A stretch of 64,000 bases of DNA from Agrocybe praecox (GCA_964017145.1 OZ024850.1:2953618-3017617); one strand, 5' to 3'. Numbered from the stretch's first letter, positions 24,333 through 37,339 are shown. Program-made: numbers and translations. The notes: generated from the sequence alone by a model not told the origin.

Positions 24333-26666
24333 ATGTATGTCAAGTCCCAATATCCCAATCCCCCACCTCTGCCTGAAGTCAACGCGCACTATATCTTCTT
24401 GAAGAGACCGGATCAAGCAGCATGGCCAAACTACACGGTGCACATCGACCCCACTGCATCGCTCGCTGAGGCGAACATCTCGACTGGCGGTATGGTTTCC
24501 TGTTAATCGTGGTATAATCGACGGTACTCACATTTGCAGACTCGGTTGTAAACCCAACAGGTCGTTTAATGTTCAACGACTTTGTACAAAACATTGAAGA
24601 CCTGGCGACTGGTCTCGGCGCGAGCGTAGAGGACGGAGGGCTCGGTCTGCAGGGCTGGGAGGAAGGTATTGAGGCGGACAGAGTCGGTGCTAAAGGAGGC
24701 AAAGAAATCGTTGGAATAATGAGCGAGAATTCTTCGGTGAGCTTCTATCAGCTAAGTATGGTATTCCTATTGGTGCTTTAATTCTGATACGCTTTTATAG
24801 GAATATATCACTCTAGTCCATGCCTGCCTCCGTCTTACAGTCCCCTTCGCTCTCATTTCGTCGTACAGCACCCCCTTCGAGCTGAAGCACGCTTTCAAAC
24901 TCTCAAGAGTGACCCGCCTTTTCGTTGACGAGAAATTCCTCGCCGCAGTATTACCTGTTGCTAAAGAAATGGGTCTGACCCCCGACCGGATTTACCTCAT
25001 GAAAGAGGGTATGGGGAAGAAAGCGGCTAGCGCTGCCAGATCCAAGTCACGGAAGTCATTCCGAAGCATCATCACTGATGTTCGTAAACGTAAAGTCCCT
25101 GTCGTCGACATTAGGCCAGCCACAAAGGGCACGTTGGCATACCTTGTCTTCTCCAGTGGGACAAGCGGACTACCTAAAGGTATGATTAGTGCATTTATTT
25201 TGCCGGTCGAGACTCAAGAATCGTCGGAACTAGCTGTGATGATCTCGCACGGTAATCTACTCTATTCGATCTCTCAGTCAATCGTAACGCAACAGGCAAT
25301 CGCGGAAGTATATGCTGTTCGTCGACTTCCTTTTCTCTCTTATCTTTCGCCTCCTAATTCTCGGACTGCTAGCCCCCGGTACCCCAAGGCAGCGAAGGGC
25401 TACCTGTTACACTTGCATTCTTACCGCTCCACCATACATACGGTTTACATTCATACTGTTTCCGCGCCTTCCTTGCGCCCAGTACTTTGGTGATACTTCC
25501 AAAGTGGGATATGAAAGTCGCCCTTGATGCAATCCCAAGGTGCGTGTATTCAGCCGATATTTATTATGTTGAATTTAAGTGTTAACATTGCGTCCTGGGG
25601 GGTTGCTATTTTAAGATATAAAATATCTTACCTAACCCTCATCCCTTCCGTCGTCCACCAATTGGTGAATTACCCTGGAATCGAGAAAGTCGACCTCAGC
25701 AGTGTGCTCGCCGCAGGTAGCGGCGCAGCGTATCTTCCTCCCGAGCTAGCCAAGAAGTTATCAAAGTTACTGCCTGGAGAAGCTCGGTTCTTGGAAGGTT
25801 ATGGTATGTCTGAAGCGGTGTGTCTATTTCTGTGTCTGGTTATCCGCGAGTCTTAACCCCAATATCTAACAGACCATCGCTGCCATCACACAACCGTTCC
25901 CAGGCATTCTAGGCGGGAAGACTAAACAGATCCCTGGATGTACTGGCATCCTTCTGCCGGGCATGGAAGCGCGCGTTCTAAAAAACGACACCGCAGTCCC
26001 CCCATCGGACCCGAGCGTGATAACAGAAGATGACTGTGGTCCAAATGAGCCTGGCGAGCTGTGGTTACGCTCCGCCAATGTCGCCATTGGCTACTGGAAT
26101 AACCCCAAAGCGAACCGCGAGACATTCGTTGGTGGGTGGCTTAGGACCGGAGACCGATTTAGAGTAGACGAAGAGGGCAACTTTTGGTTTGCCGATCGTG
26201 CAAAGGTGGGCAAATTTTCTCATATTCTGTGGTAAAACTATGGGTACTGAGTCATCACCGTTCGTCACCGTAGGATACCCTCAAGGTTTCCGGGGCACAA
26301 GTTTCACCTGTCGAGATTGAAGGTTGCCTTTTGTCGCACCCTGCTCATATCATCATCGACGCGACAGTGGCCGGTGTAAGTGGTGGTCGAACGTCTGACG
26401 AGAAGGTTCCGCGTGCATGGGTTGTTCTCAGCGCCATCGGCAAGGACGCGTCACAGGGATGGGGTAAAGAGAAGGTTGTGCAAGAGTTGGACAGGTGGCA
26501 TAAAGAGAACCTCAGCAAGTACAAGTGGTTGAGGGGTGGCATCGAGATTGTCGATGAAATCCCGAAATCGCCAACAGGGAAGGTTCTTCGTCGCGTTCTT
26601 CAAGAGAAGTACGAGAAGGAGGTCAAGAAAGGAAGAGGCAAGAGCAAGGCAAAGGCGAAGCTTTAG
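24333..26666 (+). CDS. Class I adenylate-forming enzyme (4CL-like acyl-CoA ligase)
   Basis: Eight exons: 24333-24489, 24540-24736, 24801-25179, 25234-25307, 25373-25539, 25616-25817, 25873-26205 and 26274-26666. They sum to 1902 nt, 633 aa. The product should activate a carboxylic acid as acyl-AMP and pass it to CoA. Motifs in order: phosphate loop YLVFSSGTSGLPK (split by an intron after the Lys), HHTYGLHSY, GYGMSEA, GELWLRSANVAIGYW, TGDRFRVDEEGNFWFADRAKD with KVSGAQVSPVEIE, and the C-terminal catalytic Lys in PKSPTGKVLRR. The C-terminus is unusually basic (KKGRGKSKAKAKL), which is not a classical SKL peroxisome signal. The closest families by motif are fungal 4-coumarate/medium-chain acyl-CoA ligases; the acid substrate cannot be told from sequence. 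It converges on the MYND gene. Confidence 0.9.
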
Positions 26667-27008
26667 TATTTACTATTGACCATGGACCTGTTATGGAGGA
26701 GCTTTATTATGTACGCTGAATATGACCTTCACGACACCAATACCAATGAATGTACATCTGCAATATCAGACTTTTTTCCGAAGACTGTGGGGGAAATGTT
26801 ATCATTCCGAAGAAAAAAGAATTCTCACGACAGTGCATGTACTTTCCAGGAAGGATCGTTGTTTTTCTCGGCAAGGCGGGGCAACAAAATAAATGTTCAG
26901 TAAATGTTATTATCAGCAAGAAAATATGGTCGAAGTACGCTATCGATACAGTTATCTCGATATTAGGATAAAAATCTGAAGGTTACAATGAAATATTTTT
27001 AGTTTCCC
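26667..27008. other. Short convergent intergenic region
   Basis: 3' flanks of the ligase (+) and MYND (-) genes. No feature recognised. Confidence 0.5.
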
Positions 27009-29443
27009 TTAGAAAGTTTCAGGCTGACCCATCGACCTCAGAAAACCGTTTAACGCAAGTCGCGCCATCTGTATGTCCACTCCGTCGATATTCTTTGGGG
27101 GATAAGATTCTTCACCGTCGTCGTAAAACCCATCAACGTTATCGTCGTCTTCATCGTCTTCATATTCTTCTTTCTCCCAGAACGTGCCAGACACCACACT
27201 AAGCACGGATTGCATTGACTGGCCATTAGCGATTTTGCTCTGGATGATCGCGAATTTCCCAGGATGCTTCCTTGCACGTTCGATTAGCTCGTCGTTTCGA
27301 GCTTCGGTTGTGACGCTTGCGTCTGGAGAAAGTTGCGGTGAATATTTCTCATGTTCGGCGAGTGGATGAACGGAAAATATAGGTGGCGATTTGAGGTAGT
27401 TGATCTCGATGACCAGAGCTGCTGGATTGGCTGCGATGTCAGGAAATTTTGCAGCGGCGAGACGTCTTATGTATGGCAAATTACGCCTAGCATCTCGCGT
27501 GGATAGATGGTGGAAGTACATTGAATCTTCCTTGGGTATGATCTGATATTTTCCCTCTGAGAAGAATGGAAAAGAATGATATCGTTTTTATTAATAATTA
27601 TAAAGATAAAGAATGTGCCTTTACTCACCGAGAATTTCTTGTTGTTTGAGTTGACAAACTATTTTGTGTCCGCCCTCCTTCCATGCAATCTTCTGGCATT
27701 CGCGAGAGCAGTATAAGGTAGTGGAACACGAACTGCACTTCCTGAAAATATTCTTAGCATCGACCTTCTGACACTAAAAATAGCATCAAAAGACAATTAG
27801 TCACGGGCGTCTATCAGTAAATTAAAATTGAAATAATACGAACGTTGACATTATCGCAAGTAGCTGCATGTTTCTTCACCGCCTTCATTTGCAATCCTAC
27901 GAAGTACCTCTCGATTGCGAGTTTCTTGAAATCCACCCACACATTCCTAGCTTCTGTATCCTTCCATTCGTCACAGTCACTTCCCATGTCAACTTCCGCT
28001 TTCCTCATCGCTCCATCTATAGCCGTCACCACAGTTTTGTAAACCATGTACCGCGGAATAAGTTTTTGTAACATTTCACAAACCATTTCTGCGTCTTCTC
28101 GACTTTCGAACGAGTGCATATGACGACCTGCGGAAAGCCAGGCGTTGAGGAAGCCGTTTTGAATGGTTTTGGCTACCCAAGAGAATCCGTCGGTCGATTC
28201 AAGGTTGTTTGAAAGATAGCCAAGTGAAGCGATGAGAACTCCTTGAAGGTTTGATTCCTGGAAATTAAGAAGGGTTTGGCCAGGCTGCAGCACTACATTG
28301 TTGGAATGACCAATTTGAAGTCGACCTCTAGATCCTGCGAGGGCTTTGGCGTCCATAATATTCCCTACCCTGACCGCAAGCTTTGTGAGCAGAACAATTA
28401 TCTTTCCGTTTAAAAATCCAAGACGAAGGGGGTGTTTTGCGGTCCTTGACAGATGTCCGATGAGATCAACGGTTATGGCGGCCCTTGGTTCGTACAGTCG
28501 ATCATCACTCGCCGTTGCTGTTCGAAGACGGGACAGCATGAGCTCAACAATATTCTGCGCGTTGCCTCCTGCTGCAGCTACGACTCTGTCGAGCATCTTC
28601 CGCATCCTTTTTCCACGTTCTACAGCTATCGTATTGAGCTTAATTTCGGCCTCTTGATACTTTGGATCGCGCTCGTCGCCTTCAGGCTCAATTTTGTCCG
28701 GGTTCCAGTCTGGCAGAGTCAATAGTGCATCCAGAGCGGCGGAAGCGACTGGGATAGGAAGGGTGGTGGGGAAAGGAATAGCATCTTCGTCGATCCACAG
28801 TCGGGTGAGGAATTCAATACTTCCTTCGGTCTCCACCATGGTTTTTCGAACTGTTTCGTTTCGGCTGAGAGAATAAATGACGCCTCCGATGAGATCCATT
28901 GTTCCCCTACGAACCTCTGCTGGTACTTCGACGTCTGTCCTAGCCTTGACTCGAGAAGTGTATAAGTACAAACACCACTTATATACACCCTCCCATCCTT
29001 GAAGAGACTGGCTCTCGATCTTCGCGTGTGGGATTTCGACGCGACGCGGAACGGTGACATTGCCCAGTTTAGTGAGGCCCATGAGAGAGATCCACGCGAG
29101 TTCCAATGTAGAGTTTGTTCTAGTTCCTCTTCCGGGCGGTGGTATAAGAGATGGCTGGAGGTGGCCAAAGAATACCAGAAGAACGTCTAAGTTCAAAAGC
29201 TCAGGAGCTAACTGACATATACTAGGTTGGTAAAAATCAGTTTAAAGTGATTCAAATGCTCACATTTGTCCAATAATTTGTTATTTCTACCAAGTCTTGT
29301 TTAGAGCCGCGACGAGCGTTATCCAAGGCCTAGAGAACACCGGTAGTAAAATTTTAAAGCATGAATACTGCGTACTTGATAATTTGACACACCCTCTTGG
29401 GATTCTGAGCGAGCCTGCGCATTACAATTTCCTCGCTGTCCAT
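27009..29443 (-). CDS. MYND zinc-finger protein
   Basis: Five exons: 29443-29393, 29329-29264, 29211-27844, 27773-27629 and 27556-27009 (2178 nt, 725 aa). The start gives MDSEEIVMRRLAQNPKR. A long, mostly helical N-terminal part (about 500 residues) is followed by a MYND finger: CDNVNC, KCSSC, YCSRECQK and HKIVCQ, the usual C-x4-C .. C-x2-C .. C-x3-C .. H/C ligand order. Exon 3 ends exactly inside the finger (CDNVN|C). The C-terminal part carries an acidic run near EEYEDDEDDDN. MYND fingers mediate protein-protein contacts, and this N-terminal-long form is common and uncharacterised in agarics. It is divergent from the histone deacetylase gene. Confidence 0.88.
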
Positions 29444-29954
29444 TGCGTCTTATGGTGTAAGAATTACAAAATGGTGTTTAACTAAGAGAGAGGAGAACTG
29501 AACAAGAAAAGGCAATGGTGTCGCAACTTGAATATTTAAATGATAATCTTATCTAAAACTAACACATGCCTTTAGATCTTATCTTATCGAAATATTTCAA
29601 TCTTATCGCGTTTAACACCATAGGACGCGTTAAGTGTCAGGCTAGGATGAATGGCTCATCGCTTATTCTTTTTTTCATTCAGAATTTTTATACCTTTTTT
29701 TCCAGTAATTTTCTTGGTACTTGTCTTAGTCGTGTTGCAGAGTCTTTCTTTCCTGCCAGGAGGTAGTACTAGCTCACGCGTATACACCTCCCCTAATGAA
29801 ATCACATGTCGGATTCTGTGGCGCGACAGTTCACAGAATTGAATTACTTGAATTCTGATCAGTAATCACATCATATCAACCTCTAACTTGAACTTGAACC
29901 TGAACTATCTTTCCTTCGAGCGACATATAGACGTGGTTATTTCTCACACACACA
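29444..29954. promoter_or_regulatory. Divergent intergenic region, MYND gene / HDAC gene
   Basis: 511 bp between two divergently read start codons, so it must hold both promoters. No specific factor site can be named with confidence. Confidence 0.5.
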
Positions 29955-32074
29955 ATGTCAGCCGAGGACGTTAAACCCACTAAAGACCACTTCAAAAAGT
30001 CGGCAATTTTTATTCAGAACGCATGTTTACAGCACAAGTACATACGATCCAAGGACCTTTCTAATATCGTGGAACGTCCGGAACGTCTTCAAGCTGTGAA
30101 TGTTGGACTCTCAGCTGCGATAGCACGGCTAGGAGAACTTTTTTCATCGAAGGGAAAGGACAAGGAGACGACACCGGATCCCGACGACCTTGCCCATGCG
30201 TTGAATAAGCTTAACTTGGACTCAGAATACCCAGTCAAAATCATTCAAAGTCAATCGACGTTGGACATTATGACGCATCCAGCAGTAAAATTCATTCATG
30301 GTGATATCGATAGGGATGTATACCTAGAGAACCTTAGCGCATGGGTGCGAGATAGCGCAAACAAGATCGCAAACGGTGGGTCTGAAATACCCGAAGGATA
30401 TCCTCAAGGGGACCTGTATTGTAAGTTTAACTTTTATCCCAATTCTTACGGCATTAACGACGATTAGTATGTCCAAGTTCCCTTAATGCCCTGCAGGGGG
30501 CTGCTGGGACCATCTGCGAAGCCGTCGATATCATAGTCTCCCCTACTTCAGACCCATTGCATCGAGCGTTTGTGGCGATAAGACCTCCTGGACACCACTG
30601 TAGTGAAGACACTCCGTCAGGTTTTTGTTTCCTTAACAACGTTGCTATTGCAGCGGCACATGGTTAGGCTTTGTTCATTGAAATCCCGTTTAATCCCATT
30701 TATATTTAGTTGACCTATTTATACAGCTCACCTTAAACATGGAATAAAGCGAATTGTTATATTCGACATCGACTTGCATCACGGTATGAAGTGTGCCAAC
30801 GTTTCAATGATTGTCTCATAATTCCTTCAGGAAACGGGACTCAGTCCATTGTATGGCAATTAAACGAGGAAACGTATCGGCAGACAATAGAAAGCGAATG
30901 TGGGGCAACACACGTTAAACCTGGACCAAAGGTCTACTATGGTTCAATTCACGATATTTTATCATACCCGTGCGAAGTGTGTCTCAGATTTTGTAACGTT
31001 TTATTTTCCCCTCTATTTAATTCCTTTCCCAGGACGGCAAAGTCGAACTCGTACAAGCTGCATCCGTTTCCATCCACAAATCTCACGGACAATTCATCGA
31101 GAACGTCCATTTGGAGACGTACTCATCGGAAGAACACTTCTGGGATATCTTATACAAGGAGAAATATAGCAAGGTATTGGCGAAAGCTCAAGAATTTCTC
31201 GATGATACGGGTGGGCCAGGGGATGATGTGATGGTGTTCATCAGGTGCGTGTTTCTTTTCTCATTCTCCCCCCAAACACAATCTAATTATTGCAGCTGTG
31301 GCATGGATGCCTGCGAACACGAATACGAGTCCATGTCACGGCACAACCGAAAGGTTCCTGTATCATTTTACTACCGTTTTGCCAGGGATGCCTGTGCATT
31401 GAGCGATAAATATGCGGGTGGCCGTCTGATCAGCGCACTCGAAGGAGGCTACAGTGATCGTGCCCTTATCAGCGGCGCCATGGCTCACCTGACGGGCCTG
31501 GTCGATATACCAGAAGGCACTAAAGTCGATGAAGAATGGTGGAGTCTCGAGAATCTTGTCAAGGTACGGAGTTCGACATTTCTTCGCGTTCTCGTAACCA
31601 TTCTTATCGTGCCTCTTTGCTTTACCGTTTTAGTTGGAGAAAGCCACTAAAAGACGACGCGGTGCCCGCCCATCTCTTGCTGCACAAGGATCAGTCGAAC
31701 CGTGGCTCGAAAATACACTGGCTATTTTTACCCCTCTGGAAAATGCCACATTGAATGTATTGGGCCGTTCTAAACCTCGTACGTCTGCGGCTGCCCGAGT
31801 GCCCGCGAGTAGTAGGACTCTGCGAGATCGAAATAAGAATACCAACTCTACGCCTGGCTCTTCGCCCATGCCTAGCCGCGCAAAGCCCAATAAACCACCA
31901 GCGAAAGCAGGAGCTATGAAATACGAAAGCCCATCGTCAACAGGTAGCAGCCCCTTGACGAGCCCCGGCTCTTCCGACAGTGAAGAAGTGCCTTCGTCAA
32001 AGAAGTTACCCAGAGTTGTTTTGAAACTTGGAAAACCTCCAACTACCACTGAATTTCTCGACGTTGAAAACTAG
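29955..32074 (+). CDS. HOS3: Hos3-like (class II) histone deacetylase
   Basis: Seven exons: 29955-30420, 30468-30662, 30727-30783, 30831-30976, 31033-31244, 31296-31563 and 31634-32074 (1785 nt, 594 aa). It should be a Zn-dependent lysine deacetylase of the arginase/deacetylase fold. Visible active-site elements are IRPPGHHCSEDTPSGF, DIDLHHGNGTQ (zinc Asp and the His pair, split by an intron in HHG), SCGMDACEHEYESMSRH (zinc Asp) and ALEGGYS (catalytic Tyr). The CEHEYESMSRHNRKVPVSFY stretch is characteristic of the Hos3 subgroup rather than Rpd3 or Hda1. A Ser/Pro/Lys-rich tail of about 130 residues (RRRGARPS, SSPMPSRAK, LPRVVLKLG) follows the catalytic domain and is probably disordered. Confidence 0.93.
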
Positions 32075-32427
32075 GATGCAAACACTCGGTATCACTTATA
32101 AATATTTCGTATCGCCCCATCCATAGTTAGTGCTTTACTCTTGCTTTCCGAAGAATATCCGCTTTGTCAATTGTTCTGTATACTAAATAGTAAATCTTAG
32201 AATTCAAACTCATAATAAACATGACCTTAACCTAAATACATTGAAAGCACGTATAGAAAGCTAACTGTATCGAACTCGAGAATAATATACATCGACAACT
32301 ACAGATACAGATACAATACAAGGAAGGTAACAAAACAAAACATACGAAAGGATAGCAAGAAAGTGTACATGTATTGTCTGTCTGTCATTAGTACAGTTAA
32401 AATTCTATCCAGCTTCAAAAAGCGAGA
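32075..32427. other. Convergent intergenic region, HDAC / RhoGEF-kinase
   Basis: 353 bp of AT-rich 3' flanks; no gene or repeat seen. Confidence 0.5.
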
Positions 32428-35400
32428 CTAGGAGGACTTTGAAAGTTCCTCTGTCAGTTCCAATACTTGGCTAGCTGTCGGTCTGTCCTCAGGAGGTATA
32501 TGCCAGCATTTCTGGATGAGGTCCCACTGATCATTGTTAACAAACGTAGATGCTGGCCGACGTGGTTGGATGCCCTGATGGAGCTGAATAACGACCTGCG
32601 CATCCGTCCTAAGGTAGTGATATGGTAAGCGTCCAGAAAGGATCTATAAAACGACGTCAGTTTGCAGGTAAATACTGTTGTCAAACGCAGAAAAAAATAT
32701 ACCTCTAGCATTATACTTCCAAATGAGTAAATATCGCTTTCTGTACCGATAACTGGAGGGTTTTCATCGTCGACTGATTGGAAAAGATGAGCGTCGGCCC
32801 AGCGGACGGACCCGCCCAGGTGAGAGGTGTAAACTGAACGAAGAGAAGCACTGTCGTCGTCGTGGTTCCCCTCTCGGAGTACGGTAGACAGGCCAAAATC
32901 ACTCAGGCGAGCGTGGAAGTCATCGTCAATGAGAACATTTGACTATAAAGAAAAATCAGCAATGTCCATGAAAAAAAAAAAAGAATGACTGACGCCCGTT
33001 AGATCTCCATGTACGACTGAGCACGAATGTACTATCAAAAAAAAAAAAGTCGGCATAAATGCTGACGTTAGTCATAGAAACCTCAAATTTCATAATTTCA
33101 ATACTCACAGTAGGTCAATCCCGAAGCGATTTCGTTAATCTGCAATCCCAGGTTTCGATTAGGTTTGGGGGGGAAGGACGACCAAGATAAACGTACAAGT
33201 TTCAATCGATTCTCAATCGTTAAAATGTCCCCAAATTTCTCCAAGTATTTCGTCACGCTGCCGTTCTTCATCCACGGGCAGACCATAGAAATTGAATAAC
33301 CGAACGTTGATACTGTTCCGCAGAGCTCCAAAATATTAGGATGAGATAGTTGCTTCCAGATAGACAATTCTTGTTGTAACCGCTAAAGTCGTTTTGCCAT
33401 CATTAAACAGTGCCACTGAGACGCATGAATGAAGATGGGTTTTACCTGGTGAAGCTTGTCCTTCGCTGACGAGTTACCCGACGCGCTTCGGAGGACTTTA
33501 ACGGCGACCTTTGTCAAACTGGTAAACATGAGCACCAGGTAATAGAATAATCGACGCACCTTTATGTCGCCCGCGTCTCTCTTCCATGTTGCTCTCCACA
33601 CATCGGAGTACCCACCATGAGCAATCGGATAATGTCCTTCTTTCACTACCCGGCCAGAAAGATCCAGCACCGAATTATATTCCGTGGTAGATCTGGTCTC
33701 TGATTGTTGCATGCTGTCCACCAACGTCAAAGTCGAAGCAACAGTCGAGGTGTAATCAGTAGGCGACTCAGAGAATGCCATCTGGTCCAATGAGGCCTGA
33801 GGCTCGTCCACAGCCGTAAACGTCAGATGGAGCGGACTCTTAACAGGGTGCTCATCGCGGTTATTGAACAAGGTTGGTAGCATGTCCGGGGTTAGGACGT
33901 CTGCCGCTTCGTCTGCTTCATGATTTTCGCCCGGTTCGCCTCCGCCTACCATCGAGGAACTCTCCGAGCGGTAGCCTATCCTGCCAACGAGACTCCAAGG
34001 GCGCGCAACCCCAGATGATTTTCTTCGTCTTCCCGATTGCCAAAATTTGTAACTGCTCTCGTTTTCGTGCTCCTCGATCGTGAAGATGGAAACGGAATAG
34101 GTGCTTCTCCCGTCTGCATCCTCGATATAACGAGGGACAGTGGTAGAGTGGGATACGCGGGACACGAACGGTTCCAATAAAGTTGTCCACTGTGAATATT
34201 GTTGAGCGACTGAGGTGTAAAATGTGATGCTACACTCCGATTTATCGCCCCATTTCAGTTCAAAGATTGCTATATACAAAAAGTTTAGAAAGTTGTCCAA
34301 CGCAAGACCGGAACACTTACAAGCATCGATGCAGTGTAAAGTCTGTAAATTAGTCGTGGGTATCGAGAGGGCAACAGAGAGAGGATATTGTGCAGAGAGT
34401 GCGGGGCCAGTTTCCCAGGGGCGCAGCGGATACCTGACATGGCTTAGGTCCACCATGTCAGTCCGCCGATGGTCAGTGCAGCATATCAGCATTTTTTCGA
34501 ATAGGAAGATAGAGTAATGATGCCCCGTCGCTGGGTTGACAAGAATGTAGTCGTCGAGGAGTATGTTGCCCACTGAATCGTCCAATGGTTCTACCTGTGG
34601 ACCGAGCCGAAGAGATAATGCATTGTAACACCACATTGATCGAAGAGCGCGGCCGACGTCTGAGAGGGAATCTGACATTTGCCTGGCTTCGGTGACCACA
34701 CAGCATAAAGAATCATACGCATTACGATCTAAAGGAGAGGTAACTGATAGAATGGCCTTTAAAAGACAAGTCAACGCAAGATCTCAAATTTCAAAGGGCT
34801 TGAACGTACCTGAAGAATTGTACAGTAATCTGCAAAACGATGAACGATATCCGACAAGTCACGCATTACGATGTTTGCACTATCTTGTGGACTCTGCTTC
34901 GACGTCAATGGCTTCAAGAAATGCTTAAATGTCAGATAATTGGAACATATCGAGCGATAGGATATGCTCATTTTCGTGAAGAATTCCCTATTCTGCGCTG
35001 ATTAGAAGAGACCCGAGAACTAGTAGCAATGGAAAAAGCACGTACATGTAATGCAAAAATGAAATCCCATTGCTCAGCCGCACCCAACGAGCTGAGTACA
35101 TGTGCATGATATGGAATCAACCGCGAACAGTTGACAATGAAGCCTTCCAGAGAAGGATGTGCAATAGATTCGTCTTCGTATAACTTGGCAGCGGAATCCT
35201 TTGGATGTGTTAGACAAGAATCACAGACCGAATAAGGAGGACTTACGACAGTCTGAGCCAGCTTCGCATTATGTATGCGTTCACTCTCGGTCAATTGCTG
35301 GATAAGACTCGCACGTCTTGCTTCTGCGCCGTGAGGTAGCTCATATATCCCGGGGTAGGAAGCTTGTAAAGCAAGGAGGACTCGGTTTACTGTTTGAATA

Positions 35401-35876
35401 ATCTAAGGAAGAATTCAGACACATTGTACCTTTCAGAACTCAACACGCACCCTCAGATATCCAGCATTCCCTCCGCTCATGAAATCCTCTACCCTGAGAA
35501 CCTCTCCAAAAGAAAGTCTTCCCTGCGCCTCCAATGAATTCACGCGTTGGATGAATCCCACAAAGAATACCTCCCGCTGCTGGATTGTAACATGTTCAAA
35601 ATCGAAGTCATCGACTGTCACCGTCAAATGACGAGGCGTTGGGGATCCCAATAGCTCTAGAAGAGTATTTAAAGGTGCCCCGAAGCAAAGACAGTCCCAC
35701 AAAAGCAGGTGCGGTATATCGACTGGTCTTCGAACGTGTTCTCGCGTGTATTCCAACCAAGGCTTGAACTCGGAGATTAACTGAAGGCGCGAAAGAGTTT
35801 TGAAGCTTTCGGTCCGAAGTTGGGCGGTTGGTGTTTTTGGTGGTTGAAGTAGAGCCCTAATTTGCTCTGGCGCCAT
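32428..35876 (-). CDS. Cdc24-like RhoGEF (CH-DH-PH) fused to a TKL-type protein kinase
   Basis: A multi-exon gene ending in TAG at 32428-32430 (..VLELTEELSKSS). N-terminal part (about 35760-35280): FKPWLEYTREHV, PVDIPHLLLWDCLCFGAPLN and IIQTVNRVLLALQ, the pattern of the Cdc24 calponin-like domain. DH region (about 35330-34600): LIQQLTESERIHNAKL through SDVGRALRSMW. PH region (about 34600-34150): NILLDDYILVNPATG, YSIFLFEKMLICC. After a long Ser-rich linker comes a kinase domain: GHYPIAHGGYSDVWRATW (Gly loop), VAVKVLR (Lys), SVVHGDLTGSNVLIDDD (catalytic loop), LSDFGLSTVL (DFG), SDIYSFGSIMLE. All catalytic residues are present. Canonical Cdc24 ends in a PB1 domain, which I do not see. The start is uncertain: the first in-frame ATG is 35876, and an upstream exon is possible. 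Confidence 0.8.
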
Positions 35877-36057
35877 GGTCAAAGGCCAAGCATCTTGATG
35901 ATTCAAAGACTGCAGCCAGACCTGGGAAATAACCTCACTCCGTTCGAGCGGTAAATTTCGTCACGGCATAAGCGACTATCAGTCCGTGATGATCGATGCG
36001 TCCGCCATCAATTAACATGACATACATTGATGAGGGACGTAGTACACACAAAATGAA

Positions 36058-37110
36058 TTAAATAATTGCAGTTGGAAGCAAGACAAAACAATGTGACGAA
36101 AACCAGATATATGTAAAAACATGGGGCAAAGCAAACAAAGAGAGCAGATTTACTTCTTCATGCATACGGAGTCTATGGGCGATGTGATCCCTGTCTCGCA
36201 GACATGCAACGAAGGCAATTCCCATCATAGTCGGAGTCGTCAACATTCTTGCACGGCGGGCCACTGCCTGAATGCGAAAGAGCTAACGACTTTAGAACTG
36301 GGGTCCATACGCTCCAAATATGCTCTAGATCTACCACAGAAAGCAAGTAGCGAAAAGGAAAGAAGATTGTTCAGATGGCCCAAAGTTCAATTGAAAGTTT
36401 GAAATAAATAATACCAAAACATTCACATTGTATCCTACAAGCCATTCCAAGTCTTGAAGGCGGGCATTGATCTGACTTTGATTGTAACGTGCTTCAAGTT
36501 TCTCCACCTTCTCGTCGAGTTTCTGTATGACTTCTTGCATCTTCGCCAAAGTCTTCGTTATTATCTTTCGGGGTTCTCGCTTCCGACGCTAATCGTTGGT
36601 CTTCCAAAGCTTTCAGCTTCGCTCCCGTCTCCAATGTTTGATCTTCCACAGCTTTCAGTTTCGCTTCCGTCCCCGATCGTCGATATTCCAGAGCTTTCAG
36701 CTTCGCTTCGAATTCGTCTTTCCAATCTTCCTGAGGCTCCGTTCTGCTTTCCTGCGACGCAAATCGCTTGTCTTGCTCAGCTTCGAACTTTGCTTCCGAC
36801 CCCAGTCGTTCGATTTGCTCAGTAAGCTCAGCTTTAAACGTTGATTGTCTGACTTCGAATGCATTAATGTCCTGCTGTATGGATCCATTGGCACTCATAA
36901 GGTCTGGACCTATTGAGAGCTCATTACTTTGATCGGGGTACTATGAATGAATAAAAATCAATAAAACGTACTTGCAGAGCCGGATGGTTTAAAAACCTTC
37001 AAAAGCTGGGAATGACCATAAATTGCTAAAACTTACTTGCAGGGGGGTCTTGCAGGAAGTCCTTAAGCAGAGAAAGCGGTAACGTGTCTTTCGTTGCTGC
37101 CTTTTTTCAT
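36058..37110 (-). pseudogene. Coiled-coil protein gene with frame breaks
   Basis: From 36898 the frame encodes MSANGSIQQDINAFEVRQST and a heptad-rich, charged coiled coil (KLKALEYRRSG, KLKAVEDQ, KLKALEDQ) to about 36545. The coil then continues in another frame (LAKMQEVIQKLDEKVEKLEA, NARLQDLEWLVGYN) with no GT..AG intron available at the switch. Further exons may follow (36264-36058, RARMLTTPTMMGIAFVACL) and precede (about 37080-37030, LPLSLLKDFLQDPPA before a GTAAG), the latter preceded by a stop in frame. This looks like a decaying gene or contains a sequence error. The function is not recognisable beyond a coiled coil. Confidence 0.45.
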
Positions 37111-37339
37111 TGATACCGGCGCCGGAGTCGTCGACTCCATCATAGGCGCAACACCCGCGGAAAAACCGAAAGTCGAAGTGGATATGATACCATCAGACGA
37201 CAGCTATCAAGCTGGGGAGATTCATAGAAACATGCCCGTTTCAAAGAGGTTGTAGTTTCATCTGCTGCCGATCCCGACGAACATAACCGCTAAAGGAGGT
37301 CGAGGGCATTCGCATATACTGCACTGGGTTTACTGGCAT
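37111..37339. other. Intergenic region, coiled-coil gene / BTB gene
   Basis: No supported gene. A minus-strand frame starting MESTTPAPVSMKKGSNERH (near 37142) may be the original start of the broken coiled-coil gene. Confidence 0.3.

Noticed and set aside
27184..29190. Plus-strand open frames within the MYND gene
   Set aside because: The minus-strand exons form one 725-residue product with a proper MYND finger, so these are antisense shadows.
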